A stretch of 64,000 nt of DNA, taken from Paractinoplanes tereljensis. GTDB taxonomy: Bacteria; Actinomycetota; Actinomycetes; Mycobacteriales; Micromonosporaceae. The notes under the pieces are model-generated. The model worked only from the letters and a program-made list of their open reading frames with translations, searched no databases and was not told the DNA's origin. The position numbers and the translations under genes were made by a program. Positions 9,077 through 17,813 of the stretch are shown piece by piece (position 1 is the first letter of the stretch; every line of letters starts with the position of its first letter). Location of the stretch: assembly GCF_016862435.1 (NCBI RefSeq), contig NZ_BOMY01000022.1:310001-374000 (forward strand). The letters are read 5' to 3'.

Positions 9077-10042
9077 ATGTCCTGGCTCGCCTGTGTCACC
9101 TGCGCGGCCGTCGCCCTGGTCGCCCCGGCGGCGGCCGACGCGGCACCCGCCGCCTGCACCGGCACCGCCCCGATCGTCTGCCACTACGACGTCGCGCCGG
9201 GCAACTACGACATCACCGCGACGATCGGCGCCGGGACCGGGCTCGCCGTCGAGGCCCGCCGCCGGATCTTCACCCCGGGCGAGGCCGGCACCCGCAGCGC
9301 GACCGTCAACGTCCGCGAACCCGAGGGCCAGCCCACCGGGCAGGGCGGCACCGGCACGCCCGGCCTGACGCTCACCTTCGACGGCACCACCCCCGCCGTC
9401 AGCCGGGTGACCGTGAAACCGGCGCGGAAGGCCCGGGTCGTCTACCTGGCCGGTGACTCCACGGTCTGCGATCAGCCGACCGCGCCGTACACCGGCTGGG
9501 GCCAGATGATCACGCAGTGGGCGCCGCGCGGGATCGTGGTCGCCAACTACGCCGACTCCGGGGAGAGCGCGGGCAGCTTCCTCGCCGACCCGGCGCTGTT
9601 CCCGACCATGCAGCCGCTGATCGCGCCCGGTGACCCGGTGCTGATCCAGTTCGGGCACAACGACAAGGCCACCACAGCAGAAAACTTCCGGGCCGATCTC
9701 ACGGCACTGATCAACGGCGTACGGGCAAAGCAAGGTTTTCCGATTTTGGTCACGCCAACCGTCCGGCGGTTGTTCTCCGGAACCGAGCTGACCCCCACCG
9801 CCCTGCACATCAACTCGCTCGGCGTGGACCTGCCGGCCGAGATGCGCGCGGTCGCCGCCACCGAAGGCGTGCCGCTCATCGACCTGACCGCCAAGAGCGA
9901 AGCGCTGGTCGAAAGCCTGGGCCCGGCCGAATCGAGCCGGCTCTACCTGACCCTGGCCACCGACGGGGTCAACGACAACACCCACTTCTCCGAGTACGGC
10001 GCCACGAAGATGGCCGAGCTCGTGATCGACAGCCTGAGGTAA
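9077..10042 (+). CDS. Secreted rhamnogalacturonan acetylesterase, SGNH/CE12
   Basis: Removes acetyl groups from pectic rhamnogalacturonan (family role). The 321-residue protein has a signal peptide ending near AAPAA, an N-terminal beta domain of about 100 residues, and an SGNH hydrolase domain with the nucleophile block AGDSTVCDQ, the GHND block, and a C-terminal DNTH (DxxH) block. AAAGGAG precedes the ATG at a good distance. It lies 2 bp upstream of a pectate-lyase-like gene, so the pair should be co-transcribed and the esterase probably opens acetylated pectin for the lyase. Confidence 0.9.
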   Translation: MSWLACVTCAAVALVAPAAADAAPAACTGTAPIVCHYDVAPGNYDITATIGAGTGLAVEARRRIFTPGEAGTRSATVNVREPEGQPTGQGGTGTPGLTLTFDGTTPAVSRVTVKPARKARVVYLAGDSTVCDQPTAPYTGWGQMITQWAPRGIVVANYADSGESAGSFLADPALFPTMQPLIAPGDPVLIQFGHNDKATTAENFRADLTALINGVRAKQGFPILVTPTVRRLFSGTELTPTALHINSLGVDLPAEMRAVAATEGVPLIDLTAKSEALVESLGPAESSRLYLTLATDGVNDNTHFSEYGATKMAELVIDSLR

Positions 10043-10044
10043 CC

Positions 10045-11349
10045 ATGAAAACCCGTATCTTTCTCGCCGTCGCGCTCCTGGCGGGTGCCGCCGGAATCGT
10101 CGCCGTCGCCGGTAACGCGTCCGCGGCCAGCACCTACTACGTCTCCCCCAGCGGCAGCGACAGCGCCGCCGGCACCCTGTCGGCACCGTTCAAGTCGATC
10201 GCGAAGGCGCAGAGCACGGCCGCGTCCGGCGACACCGTCTACTTCCGGGCCGGGACCTACAGCTACACCACCGCGACCACCAGCTGCTCGTCGCAGACCG
10301 CGGTGGTCGACGCGATCACGCTGAGCAAGAGCGGCATCGTCTACGCCAACTACCCGGCCGAGAAGGTGCAGTTCAACTTCGCCGGGATGACCGGGGTCAA
10401 CTGCCGGATCAAGGGCTTCGACGTCACCGGCAGCTCGATCACGCTGCGCGGTTTCGAGATCGTCGGTGTACGCCAGAACAACAGTCTCAACCACGAGTCG
10501 TGGGGGGTCTGGATCTCCGGCAGCAGCAACACGTTCGAGAAGCTCAACACGCACAACAACATGGGGCCGGGGCTGTTCATCGCGAACGGCAGCAACAACC
10601 TGGTGCTCAACTCGGACTCGCACGACAACTACGACCCGTACAGCTCGTCGGGGGCCGGCACCAACGCCGACGGCTTCGGCGCGCACGTCCCGGCCGGCAA
10701 GCCGGGCAACGTCTTCCGCGGCTGCCGGGCCTGGTGGAACACCGACGACGGCTTCGACCTGATCAACGCGTACTCGTCGGTGACCATCGAGAACTCGTGG
10801 GCCTGGCGCAACGGTTACCTGCCGCAGACCACCACGGCGGCGCAGGACGGCAACGGCTTCAAGGCCGGCGGTTACGGCGGGGTGTACGTCTCCGGCGGCG
10901 TCAAGCACACCGTGCGGCAGTCGGTGGCGTTCCTCAACCGGGCCGCCGGTTTCTACGCCAACCACCACACCGTGGCCAGCGACTTCATCAACAACACCAG
11001 CTACAGCAACGGCACGGATTACAACATGCTGGGGATCAACTCCAGCGGGGCTGCGGTCGGCCTCGGAAACCTCAAGAACAACATCGCGTACGGCGGAACG
11101 CTCACCGCCAACATGAGCGGTACGAGCGTCGCGAACAACTCGTGGAACCTGAGCGTCACCATGTCCAACAGCCAGTTCCAGAGCGTCGCCACCACCGGCT
11201 GGGAGGTGTCCCGCCAGTCCGACGGCAGCCTGCCCGCCCTGACCTCGCTGCACCTGGCCGGCGGCAGCACCCTGATCAACAAGGGCGTCAACGTCGGCCT
11301 GCCCTACAACGGCTCGGCCCCCGACCTGGGCGCCTTCGAAACCCCCTGA
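10045..11349 (+). CDS. Secreted pectate lyase, PL9-like right-handed beta-helix
   Basis: Protein of 434 residues with a signal peptide (cleavage near ASAAS) and a DUF1565-type opening (TYYVSPSGSDSAAGTLSAPF) leading into a parallel beta-helix. Characteristic stretches include NADGFGAH, CRAWWNTDDGFDLINAYSSV and DGNGFKAGGYG, which match family PL9 lyases using acidic residues for calcium binding and a catalytic lysine. It is extracellular and cleaves polygalacturonate or rhamnogalacturonan (family knowledge). It follows the CE12 esterase with 2 bp spacing and is closed by a strong hairpin at 11361. Confidence 0.87.
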   Translation: MKTRIFLAVALLAGAAGIVAVAGNASAASTYYVSPSGSDSAAGTLSAPFKSIAKAQSTAASGDTVYFRAGTYSYTTATTSCSSQTAVVDAITLSKSGIVYANYPAEKVQFNFAGMTGVNCRIKGFDVTGSSITLRGFEIVGVRQNNSLNHESWGVWISGSSNTFEKLNTHNNMGPGLFIANGSNNLVLNSDSHDNYDPYSSSGAGTNADGFGAHVPAGKPGNVFRGCRAWWNTDDGFDLINAYSSVTIENSWAWRNGYLPQTTTAAQDGNGFKAGGYGGVYVSGGVKHTVRQSVAFLNRAAGFYANHHTVASDFINNTSYSNGTDYNMLGINSSGAAVGLGNLKNNIAYGGTLTANMSGTSVANNSWNLSVTMSNSQFQSVATTGWEVSRQSDGSLPALTSLHLAGGSTLINKGVNVGLPYNGSAPDLGAFETP

Positions 11350-11360
11350 TCGACGGCTTG

Positions 11361-11391
11361 TCACGGTGGCAGTCCCCGTCTGCCACCGTGA
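11361..11391 (+). terminator. Hairpin terminator after the PL9-like gene
   Basis: Perfect 12-bp stem TCACGGTGGCAG / CTGCCACCGTGA with a 7-nt loop, beginning 12 bp after the stop codon. There is no T-run, as is common in actinobacteria. Confidence 0.75.
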
Positions 11392-11409
11392 CACTGCACC
11401 CTGGCCGCG

Positions 11410-11571
11410 ATGTTCACCATCATCCCGTTCGGCTCGGCCCGGGCGGACCGCCTCTGGCCAGACCAAAACCTCCTGGCGTACGCCGCAATCGTCGCGATCG
11501 CGGTAGCACTGACCGCCTCCGCGACGGTGGGCGCCACCCGCCGCTCGGTCCGCGGGCCGGCCACGGCCTGA
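11410..11571 (+). pseudogene. Short membrane ORF, possible remnant of a permease
   Basis: A 53-codon ATG frame encodes one hydrophobic helix (LLAYAAIVAIAVALTASATV) and an Arg-rich tail. The shape is that of the last transmembrane segment and tail of a larger permease, so it may be the 3' relic of a lost gene. No ribosome site is evident and a stop lies 21 bp upstream in frame. It could also be a genuine small membrane protein. Confidence 0.3.
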
Positions 11572-11579
11572 CCGAGCGT

Positions 11580-11604
11580 GGGGTGCCGGACGGGCCGGCA
11601 CCCC
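11580..11604. terminator. Hairpin terminator 3' of the hydrolase gene
   Basis: Perfect 10-bp stem GGGGTGCCGG / CCGGCACCCC with a 5-nt loop, 8 bp beyond the stop of the minus-strand hydrolase. It is placed to stop transcription from both sides. Confidence 0.7.
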
Positions 11605-11611
11605 GCCGCGA

Positions 11612-12436
11612 TCAGGACTTCAGCCAGGCCAGCAGGTCGGCGTTGATGGTGTCGGCGTGCGTCGTGGGCATCCCGTGCGGGAAACCGGCGTACGTCTTGA
11701 GCGTCCCGTTCTGCACCAGCTCGGCGGAGAGCGGGGCCGAGTCGGCGTACGGCACGACCTGGTCGTCGTCGCCGTGCATGACCAGCACCGGCACCGAGAT
11801 CTTCTTGAGGTCCTCGGTGAAGTCGGTCTGCGAGAACGCCACGACGCCGTCGTAGTGCGCCTTGGCGCCGCCCATCATGCCCTGGCGCCACCAGTTCTGG
11901 ATGATCGCCTCGACCGGTTCGACACCCGGCCGGTTGAAGTTGTAGAACGCGGTCGACGGCAGGTCCCGGTAGAACCCGGACCGGTTCGTCGCCACCTGGA
12001 GCTGGATGTCGTCGAAGACCTTCTTCGGCAGCCCGCCCGGGTTGGCCTCGGTCTGCAGCATCAGCGGCGGAACCGCGCTGATCAGCACACCCCGGGCCAC
12101 CCGGCTCTCGCCGTGCCGGGCGATGTAGTGCGCGACCTCGCCACCGCCGGTGGAGTGCCCGACGTGGATCGCGTCGTGCAGGTCCAGGTGCGCGGTGAGC
12201 GCGGCCAGGTCGTCGGCGTAGTGGTCCATGTCGTGACCGTCGCCGACCTGGGTCGACCGGCCGTGACCACGCCGGTCATGAGCGATGACCCGGTAGCCGT
12301 TCGCCAGGAAGAACATCAACTGGGCGTCCCAGTCGTCGGACGACAGTGGCCACCCGTGGCTGAAAACGATCGGCTGACCGGTGCCCCAGTCCTTGTAGAA
12401 GATCTCGACGCCGTCGTTCGTGGTGATGTAGCCCAT
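11612..12436 (-). CDS. Alpha/beta hydrolase, non-heme chloroperoxidase type
   Basis: Cytosolic alpha/beta-fold enzyme of 274 residues. The nucleophile elbow GHSTGG contains Ser95, preceded by the HGWP oxyanion region and the AHDRRGHGRS block; the acid (HGDDDQVVPY) and the histidine (FPHGMPTTH) are at the expected C-terminal positions. These motifs define cofactor-free haloperoxidases/esterases; peroxidase activity is usually a side reaction and the natural substrate is unknown. It is divergent from the histidine kinase gene. Confidence 0.9.
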   Translation of the reverse strand: MGYITTNDGVEIFYKDWGTGQPIVFSHGWPLSSDDWDAQLMFFLANGYRVIAHDRRGHGRSTQVGDGHDMDHYADDLAALTAHLDLHDAIHVGHSTGGGEVAHYIARHGESRVARGVLISAVPPLMLQTEANPGGLPKKVFDDIQLQVATNRSGFYRDLPSTAFYNFNRPGVEPVEAIIQNWWRQGMMGGAKAHYDGVVAFSQTDFTEDLKKISVPVLVMHGDDDQVVPYADSAPLSAELVQNGTLKTYAGFPHGMPTTHADTINADLLAWLKS

Positions 12437-12480
12437 GCGTAACCTCCGATGGTTTTGCTCGCTCGGCCAGTTAAACAGTT

Positions 12481-12520
12481 TTGTGACAACCGGGCGCCGG
12501 ACCGAGGATGAACGTCACAA
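12481..12520. promoter_or_regulatory. Inverted repeat in divergent hydrolase/kinase promoter region
   Basis: Arms TTGTGAC (12481-12487) and GTCACAA (12514-12520) separated by 26 bp, about midway between the two divergent starts. Possible operator; no regulator family can be named from it. Confidence 0.35.
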
Positions 12521-12585
12521 GATGCGGAGTTTTCAGCAAGCTGCCAGCCCGCTCAGATCGAACCGAAGAATGCCGACTATTGGGT

Positions 12586-14631
12586 ATGCGGGTACCACGC
12601 AGCCTCCGGCTCTCGTGGCGGCCGGTGGTCGTGCCGCTGCTCGTGTGGCTCGTGCTGGTAGCAGTGGGGACCGGCGTGCTGCTGTGGCAGCAGAGGCACA
12701 GCCGCCAGGCCGTGGCCGAGCGCTTCGACGGCGGCGTGAGCGTGCTGGGCACCTTCATGACCAGCGTCGTCGGCCAGCAGATCCTGAGCGAGCGGGTGCA
12801 GGCCGAGACCGCGTTGACCGATCCGGTCGTCTCCGCACGCGAGTTCACTCGCCTCGTCGGCGGCCTGGGCTATCCGGCCGCCGCGCTGCTCGACTCCCGC
12901 GGGCGGGTGATCCAGAACTATCCGGCCGAACCATCGCTGGTCGGCCAGGACCTGTCCGCCCGCTATGACTATCTGAGAACCGCGCTGCAGGGTCAGACGG
13001 CGGTGTCGCAGGTCGTGCGCAGCGCCACGCGGGGCGTCCCGATGGTCGGGTTCGCGGTGCCGTTCGAGACCACGTCGGGGCGGCGAGTGTTTGCCGGTGC
13101 CATCCCGGTCCGGGCCAGCCCGCTCGCCGTTTACTTCACCACCGCGCTCTCGCTCACCGGCGCGCGGGTGCAGATCGTGGACACCGCCGGCAGCATCGCC
13201 GCGGCCACCGACACGTTCGACATCGCCGACCCCACGCTCGCCGCCCAGAACGGCCCGCTGGCCACCGCCCTGGACCAGGGGCCGAACGGCCGTTACCGGG
13301 CCGGCGGGAAGTGGTGGCGGTACTCATCCGGCGCCATCGACGGAGCACCCTGGCGGCTCTCCGCGACCGTGCCGGAGGACGTACTGTTCGCCTCGCTCAT
13401 CGACAACGAGATCGCCGGGCGGGCCGCGCTCGGCGGGGCCGCGCTTGTCGGCCTGGCCGTCGTGCTGGCCGCCGGGCGGGCCCGCACCAGCCGGCGTGAC
13501 CTGCTGTTCAGCGAGCGCCGGTTCCGCAAGGTGTTCGACGGCTCGCGCAGCGGCATGCTGCTGACCGACATTCAGAACCGCTGCCTGCGGATCAACCCAG
13601 CCGCCTGCCAGATCTTCGGGCGCACCGAGCAGCAGGTGCTCGGCCGCCCGATCGAGGACTTCACCCATCCCGAGGACGCCGGCCGGACGGCCGAACCGAT
13701 GCAGGATTGTCTGGATGGCCGGAGCGACGGCTTCGACCTGGAGAAACGGTACGTACGACCGGACGGCCAGGTCATCGAGGCGTCGATCACCACCGCCGTG
13801 CTGCGCGACGAGGACGACCGGCCGCAGTACTTCGCCACCCAGATCGTCGACACCACCGAGCGCAGCGCCCTGGAACGCGAACGCGAACACAACCGGGCCG
13901 AGCTCGCCCGCCGATCGGCCGAGTTGCAGGACGCCAACACCCACCTGGCCGACGTCATGGCGATGCTCGGGCACGACGTACGCCAGCCTCTTGCCAAGAT
14001 CGTCGGGCTGGGTGGTCTGCTGCAGGAGGAGTGGGCCGGCATCCCCGGGCACACCCGGCTCAACTACGTGCAGCGGATGACCGCGGGCGGGCACCGGGCC
14101 AACGACCTGGTCACCGACATCCTGATGCTGGCCCAGTTCGACGCGGGCGCGATGCTCGCCCATCCGGTGCGTATCGACCTCTCGGAGGCGGCCCGCGAGG
14201 CGGTGGCCGCCCACCACATCAGCGCCGGCACCCCGATCTCGGTGATCGCCCCGGACGAGACGACCGGCCTGGCCGACGCCGCCCAGCTCCAGCTGATCCT
14301 CGGCAACCTGCTCACCAACGCCACCAAGTACGGCCGCCCGCCGATCGAGGTGACCGTGCTGAACGCCGGGGAACAGGTGGCGGTCCGGGTAGCCGACCAC
14401 GGCGAGGGCGTGCCGGCCGACTTCGTGCCCCACCTGTTCGACCGGTTCGCCCGGGCCGGCTCCGGCGTCGCCACCACCCAGGCCGGCACCGGCCTCGGCC
14501 TCTACCTGGTACGACAGCTCGCCCAGGCGGGCGGCCTGGACGTCACCTACGAGCCGAATCAACCCAGCGGAGCCGTCTTCGTACTCACCGTTCCGAGAGT
14601 TCACACCGCCGACCCGGTTGGCGCTATCTGA
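12586..14631 (+). CDS. Sensor histidine kinase with extracellular sensor and PAS domain
   Basis: Membrane kinase of 681 residues. A first membrane helix lies at about 12-32, an extracytoplasmic Cache-like sensor to about 275, and a second helix near 280-300 (AALGGAALVGLAVVLAAG). A PAS domain follows (about 310-425), then a short coiled linker, HisKA with the phosphate-accepting His in GHDVRQPLAKI (near 463), and HATPase_c with N-box NLLTNATKYG, DHGEGVP and GTGLGLYLV. I take the ATG at 12586 rather than an earlier one at 12508 because the anchor begins just after it; neither has a strong ribosome site. No response regulator is adjacent, so it is an orphan kinase. Confidence 0.87.
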   Translation: MRVPRSLRLSWRPVVVPLLVWLVLVAVGTGVLLWQQRHSRQAVAERFDGGVSVLGTFMTSVVGQQILSERVQAETALTDPVVSAREFTRLVGGLGYPAAALLDSRGRVIQNYPAEPSLVGQDLSARYDYLRTALQGQTAVSQVVRSATRGVPMVGFAVPFETTSGRRVFAGAIPVRASPLAVYFTTALSLTGARVQIVDTAGSIAAATDTFDIADPTLAAQNGPLATALDQGPNGRYRAGGKWWRYSSGAIDGAPWRLSATVPEDVLFASLIDNEIAGRAALGGAALVGLAVVLAAGRARTSRRDLLFSERRFRKVFDGSRSGMLLTDIQNRCLRINPAACQIFGRTEQQVLGRPIEDFTHPEDAGRTAEPMQDCLDGRSDGFDLEKRYVRPDGQVIEASITTAVLRDEDDRPQYFATQIVDTTERSALEREREHNRAELARRSAELQDANTHLADVMAMLGHDVRQPLAKIVGLGGLLQEEWAGIPGHTRLNYVQRMTAGGHRANDLVTDILMLAQFDAGAMLAHPVRIDLSEAAREAVAAHHISAGTPISVIAPDETTGLADAAQLQLILGNLLTNATKYGRPPIEVTVLNAGEQVAVRVADHGEGVPADFVPHLFDRFARAGSGVATTQAGTGLGLYLVRQLAQAGGLDVTYEPNQPSGAVFVLTVPRVHTADPVGAI

Positions 14632-14684
14632 AAACTATCTGCACCGCTGGTGAGAAATCCGACCGTCACGATCAAGATGGCCCG

Positions 14685-16364
14685 ATGCCCGGACGTCATC
14701 GGCAACTTCAGCGCACCGGCCTCGTCGTCACCGCCGCGGCGGTCGCCCTGGCCGTGGTCACGGGCGGTGCCTGGGCCGGCTTCCACGAGTTCTCCGGTAA
14801 GGACTGCACCGCCCCGGAGTCCTTGAAGGTGGCCGCCGCCACCGAGATCGCGCCGGCCGTGCGCACGGTCGCCGCCGCGTGGTCGGCGAAGGACGACACC
14901 TGCGTGACGGTCACCGTGACCGCCGCCGACCCGGCCGACACGGCCGCCGCGGTCGGTGGCCGGCACGGCGTCAACCTGGCCGGTGTCGGCGCCAAGGAGC
15001 TGCCCGCCGCGACCGACGCCGACGCCTGGATCCCGGACTCCAGCACCTGGCTGCTGCGGATCGCCTCGGAGGCGCCCGGCTTCCAGCCGGCCGTGCTCGG
15101 CTCGATCGCCCAGAGCCCGATCGTCCTGGCCGTGCCCCAGCCGTCGGCCGCCGGGTTCGGCTGGCCGGCGAGCGCACCGAAGATGGCCGACCTGGCCAAG
15201 AAGGTGGCCACCGACAAGACGCTGCGGGCCGGAACCGTCGACCCGGCCCGCGACGCGACCGGCCTGGGCGGCCTGCTCGCCTTCGCCGCCGCGGCCGGCA
15301 CCGGCACCACCGGCGGCGCCCTGCGGGTCGGGGTGATGCGCGCCCTGTCGGCCAACAGTTCCAGCATCCGCGGCGACATGCTGCAGAAGTTCGGCACCAG
15401 CGTCGGCCTGGCCCCACTGTCCGAGGCGGACGTCATCGCCTACAACGCCGGCCGCCCGGACACCGAGCTGGCCGCGCTCTACCCGAGCCCGGCGTCGGTG
15501 GTCCTGGACTACCCGTTCGCGGTGATGCCCGGGGTGGACCCGCAGAAGGCAGCGGCCGCGGTGGCCCTGCGCGAGGCCCTCAAAGCCGCCGCCTTCACCA
15601 CCGAACTGGCGAAGGCCGGAGTCCGCGGACCCAACGGCGCAGCCGGTTTCACCACGCCCACCGGTGCCCCGGCGCTGGTGCCACCCCCACCGAGCCCGAA
15701 GAACGCCGCCACCACCATCAGCCAGCTGCTCGGCAGCTGGACGGCGATCACCCAGCCCGGCCGCATGCTGGCCGTCTTCGACGTGTCCGGCTCGATGAAG
15801 GCCAAGGTCCCCACCGCCGGCGGACTGACCCGGGCCCAGGTGACACAGGCAGTGGCCCGGCAGGGCCTGGCGCTGCTGGACGACCGCTGGTCGGTGGGCA
15901 ACTGGACGTTCTCCACCAACATGGCGGGCAAACGCCCCTGGGTGGAGAACCTGCCGATCCTCTCCTGCGCCGGGCACCGCGACGAAATGGACACCGCGAT
16001 CAACAAGATCGTCCCGAAGGACGGCGGCGACACCGGCCTGTACGACACCGCAGTGGCCGCCTACCAGCGGGTCCAGGACGGCTGGCAGCCCGGGGTGTCC
16101 AACTCGGTGGTCATCTACACCGACGGCGACAACGACAACCCGGACGGTCTGACCAGCGACGAGACCGTCGCCAAGCTGACCAAGCTCCGCGACCCGAAGC
16201 GCCCGATCCGGCTGATTATCATCGGCATGGGCACCGCGATCCACCGCGAACGCCTGGAGGCCATCACCAAGGCGGCCGGCTCCGGCGGGGTCTACATCGC
16301 CACCGACCCGGCCAAGATCGGCGAGATCTTCCTGGAGGCCATCGCCAGCCGCAAGGGCGCGTAG
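14685..16364 (+). CDS. Membrane-anchored protein: solute-binding-like domain plus VWA
   Basis: Protein of 559 residues with an N-terminal membrane anchor (about 12-30), a type 2 periplasmic-binding-like region (about 40-330: SLKVAAATEIAPAVRTVAAAW, later DYPFAVMPG), and a von Willebrand A domain from about 360 with an intact MIDAS motif (FDVSGSMKAK) plus a Thr/Asp pair further on (YTDGDND). This architecture is known in actinobacteria but its function is not; VWA domains bind partners through a divalent metal. It lies 53 bp after the kinase, so the two may be co-transcribed. Confidence 0.82.
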   Translation: MPGRHRQLQRTGLVVTAAAVALAVVTGGAWAGFHEFSGKDCTAPESLKVAAATEIAPAVRTVAAAWSAKDDTCVTVTVTAADPADTAAAVGGRHGVNLAGVGAKELPAATDADAWIPDSSTWLLRIASEAPGFQPAVLGSIAQSPIVLAVPQPSAAGFGWPASAPKMADLAKKVATDKTLRAGTVDPARDATGLGGLLAFAAAAGTGTTGGALRVGVMRALSANSSSIRGDMLQKFGTSVGLAPLSEADVIAYNAGRPDTELAALYPSPASVVLDYPFAVMPGVDPQKAAAAVALREALKAAAFTTELAKAGVRGPNGAAGFTTPTGAPALVPPPPSPKNAATTISQLLGSWTAITQPGRMLAVFDVSGSMKAKVPTAGGLTRAQVTQAVARQGLALLDDRWSVGNWTFSTNMAGKRPWVENLPILSCAGHRDEMDTAINKIVPKDGGDTGLYDTAVAAYQRVQDGWQPGVSNSVVIYTDGDNDNPDGLTSDETVAKLTKLRDPKRPIRLIIIGMGTAIHRERLEAITKAAGSGGVYIATDPAKIGEIFLEAIASRKGA

Positions 16365-16386
16365 ACCGAGACCACGGGGAGACATC

Positions 16387-17049
16387 TTGAAGCTGTTGCT
16401 CACGTCCGGCGGCGTCACCAACCCCAGCATCCACGCGGCCCTGGTGGAGCTGCTCGGCAAGCCGATAGCCGAGTCCCACGCCCTGGTCGTCCCGACCGCC
16501 CAGTGGGGGCATCCGATGTGCGGTCCGGCCGGAGTGCGCGGCCTGATCGCCGCCGACTCCACTCACCGCCACCTGACCGGCCTGGGCTGGGCGTCGCTCG
16601 GCGTCCTCGAGCTCACCGCGCTGCCCACCATCGGCGCCGAGCGCTGGGTCCCCTGGGTCCGGGAGGCCGACGTGCTCCTGGTCGACGGCGGCGACGCGAC
16701 CTACCTGGCGCACTGGATGCGCGAGTCCGGGCTGGCCGATCTGCTGCCGTCGCTGCCCGACACGGTCTGGGTGGGCATCAGCGCCGGGAGCATGGTGATG
16801 ACGCCGCGGATCGGCGACTACTTCGTCGAGTGGGCGGCCGCGCCGGACGACCGCACCCTGGGCGTCGTCGACTTCTCGATCTTCCCGCACCTGGACCTGT
16901 TCCCGACCAACACCCTGGCCGACGCGCAGCGCTGGGCGGCCGGCCTCGGCGTCCCGTCCTACGCCATCGACGAGCAGACGGCCATCAAGGTCGCCGGCGG
17001 CACCACCGAGGTGATCTCCGAGGGAAAGTGGACCCGGTTCGACTCATAG
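16387..17049 (+). CDS. Peptidase S51 family (dipeptidase E-like)
   Basis: Cytosolic serine peptidase of 220 residues. The nucleophile block WVGISAGSMVM is diagnostic of S51; upstream VDGGDATYL forms the conserved glycine-rich turn, and FPHLDLFPTN carries the following conserved histidine. E. coli PepE releases N-terminal Asp dipeptides; substrate here is inferred only. The start is TTG after GGGGAG at suitable spacing. It begins 22 bp after the VWA gene and converges with the next gene, overlapping it by 6 bp. Confidence 0.85.
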   Translation: MKLLLTSGGVTNPSIHAALVELLGKPIAESHALVVPTAQWGHPMCGPAGVRGLIAADSTHRHLTGLGWASLGVLELTALPTIGAERWVPWVREADVLLVDGGDATYLAHWMRESGLADLLPSLPDTVWVGISAGSMVMTPRIGDYFVEWAAAPDDRTLGVVDFSIFPHLDLFPTNTLADAQRWAAGLGVPSYAIDEQTAIKVAGGTTEVISEGKWTRFDS

Positions 17050-17442
17050 CCGGGCGATGAGGAACTTCGGGGCCATCAGGCAGTAGCTGTCGGTGAGCAG
17101 CTCGGCGATCTCGCTCCAGTCGGTGTGGTCACCGAGGACGGCGCAGGCGACGTCGCCGCCCCACGGGGCCTTGAAGTAGGGGAAATCGCCGGCGATCAGG
17201 CCGAGCAGGTCGTCGAGGGGCACCCGGAAGGTCAGCACGGCCGGCATCTCGCCGTCGACCAGATGCCGGGCGTAAGCCGGGGACCGGTCCGGGTCCGGCG
17301 TGTAGACATGCGCGATCGTCCGGCTGCGGATCCGCCAGCGGACACCGATCCAGGCCGGTTCCTCGTACGCCTCGGGCAGCCGCGCACCGATCGGGCGCAG
17401 CCGCTCCAGGATCTCCGGGGGCACATCTCCAGGGCCGGACAT
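17044..17442 (-). CDS. MmcQ/YjbR-like protein
   Basis: Small protein of 132 residues. The pattern LPEAYEEPAWIGVRWRIRSRTIAHVYT followed by PYFKAPWGG and a C-terminal DSYCLMAPK is typical of the MmcQ/YjbR (CyaY-like fold) group, whose members include double-wing DNA-binding proteins of unclear role. No partner is evident. Its stop region overlaps the S51 peptidase gene by 6 bp. Confidence 0.75.
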   Translation of the reverse strand: MSGPGDVPPEILERLRPIGARLPEAYEEPAWIGVRWRIRSRTIAHVYTPDPDRSPAYARHLVDGEMPAVLTFRVPLDDLLGLIAGDFPYFKAPWGGDVACAVLGDHTDWSEIAELLTDSYCLMAPKFLIARL

Positions 17443-17486
17443 GGCCCGACAGTAACGCGTGCCGGCCCGAAGTTAGGATCGAGCCG

Positions 17487-17789
17487 ATGACTGACTCGAT
17501 TCGGCCGCTGCGGTGGTACGCCGGCCTCGCCGTGGTGTTCTTCGGCCTGCTCCCGGCGACGATGGTGACCCTGCTGGTGCTCGGCGGCAACACCCCGTCG
17601 CAGGTCGGCTTCCTGCTGGTGGGTGGCATCCCGCTGGTGCTGGCCGCGGTCGTCTTCGCGGTCCGGGGCATGATCAGCGCCGACCCCGAGGTCGCCACCC
17701 GCCGACTTCAGCTGAGCATGGCCCTGGTGGCCGGCGCCGACGTGCTGCTGCTGGGCGGCAATGCCCTGATCCGGATGGCCACCGAATAA
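17487..17789 (+). CDS. Small three-helix membrane protein
   Basis: Hypothetical protein of 100 residues with three hydrophobic segments (about 11-32, 41-60, 75-94) and short charged links. No recognised family. Divergent from the MmcQ/YjbR-like gene with 44 bp between the starts and convergent with the nitroreductase-like gene. Confidence 0.6.
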   Translation: MTDSIRPLRWYAGLAVVFFGLLPATMVTLLVLGGNTPSQVGFLLVGGIPLVLAAVVFAVRGMISADPEVATRRLQLSMALVAGADVLLLGGNALIRMATE

Positions 17790-17813
17790 CCGGCCCGGCC
17801 TTTATCCGGCCGT

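Noticed and set aside
6157..9165. A 1002-codon open frame on the minus strand
   Set aside because: It is opposite the STAND gene; G/C-biased third positions of the real gene keep the antisense frame open. The low-complexity V/G/Q/R-rich translation has no domain.
11361..11391. Operator palindrome for the small downstream ORF
   Set aside because: Better explained as a terminator, being 12 bp past the lyase stop with a long perfect stem.
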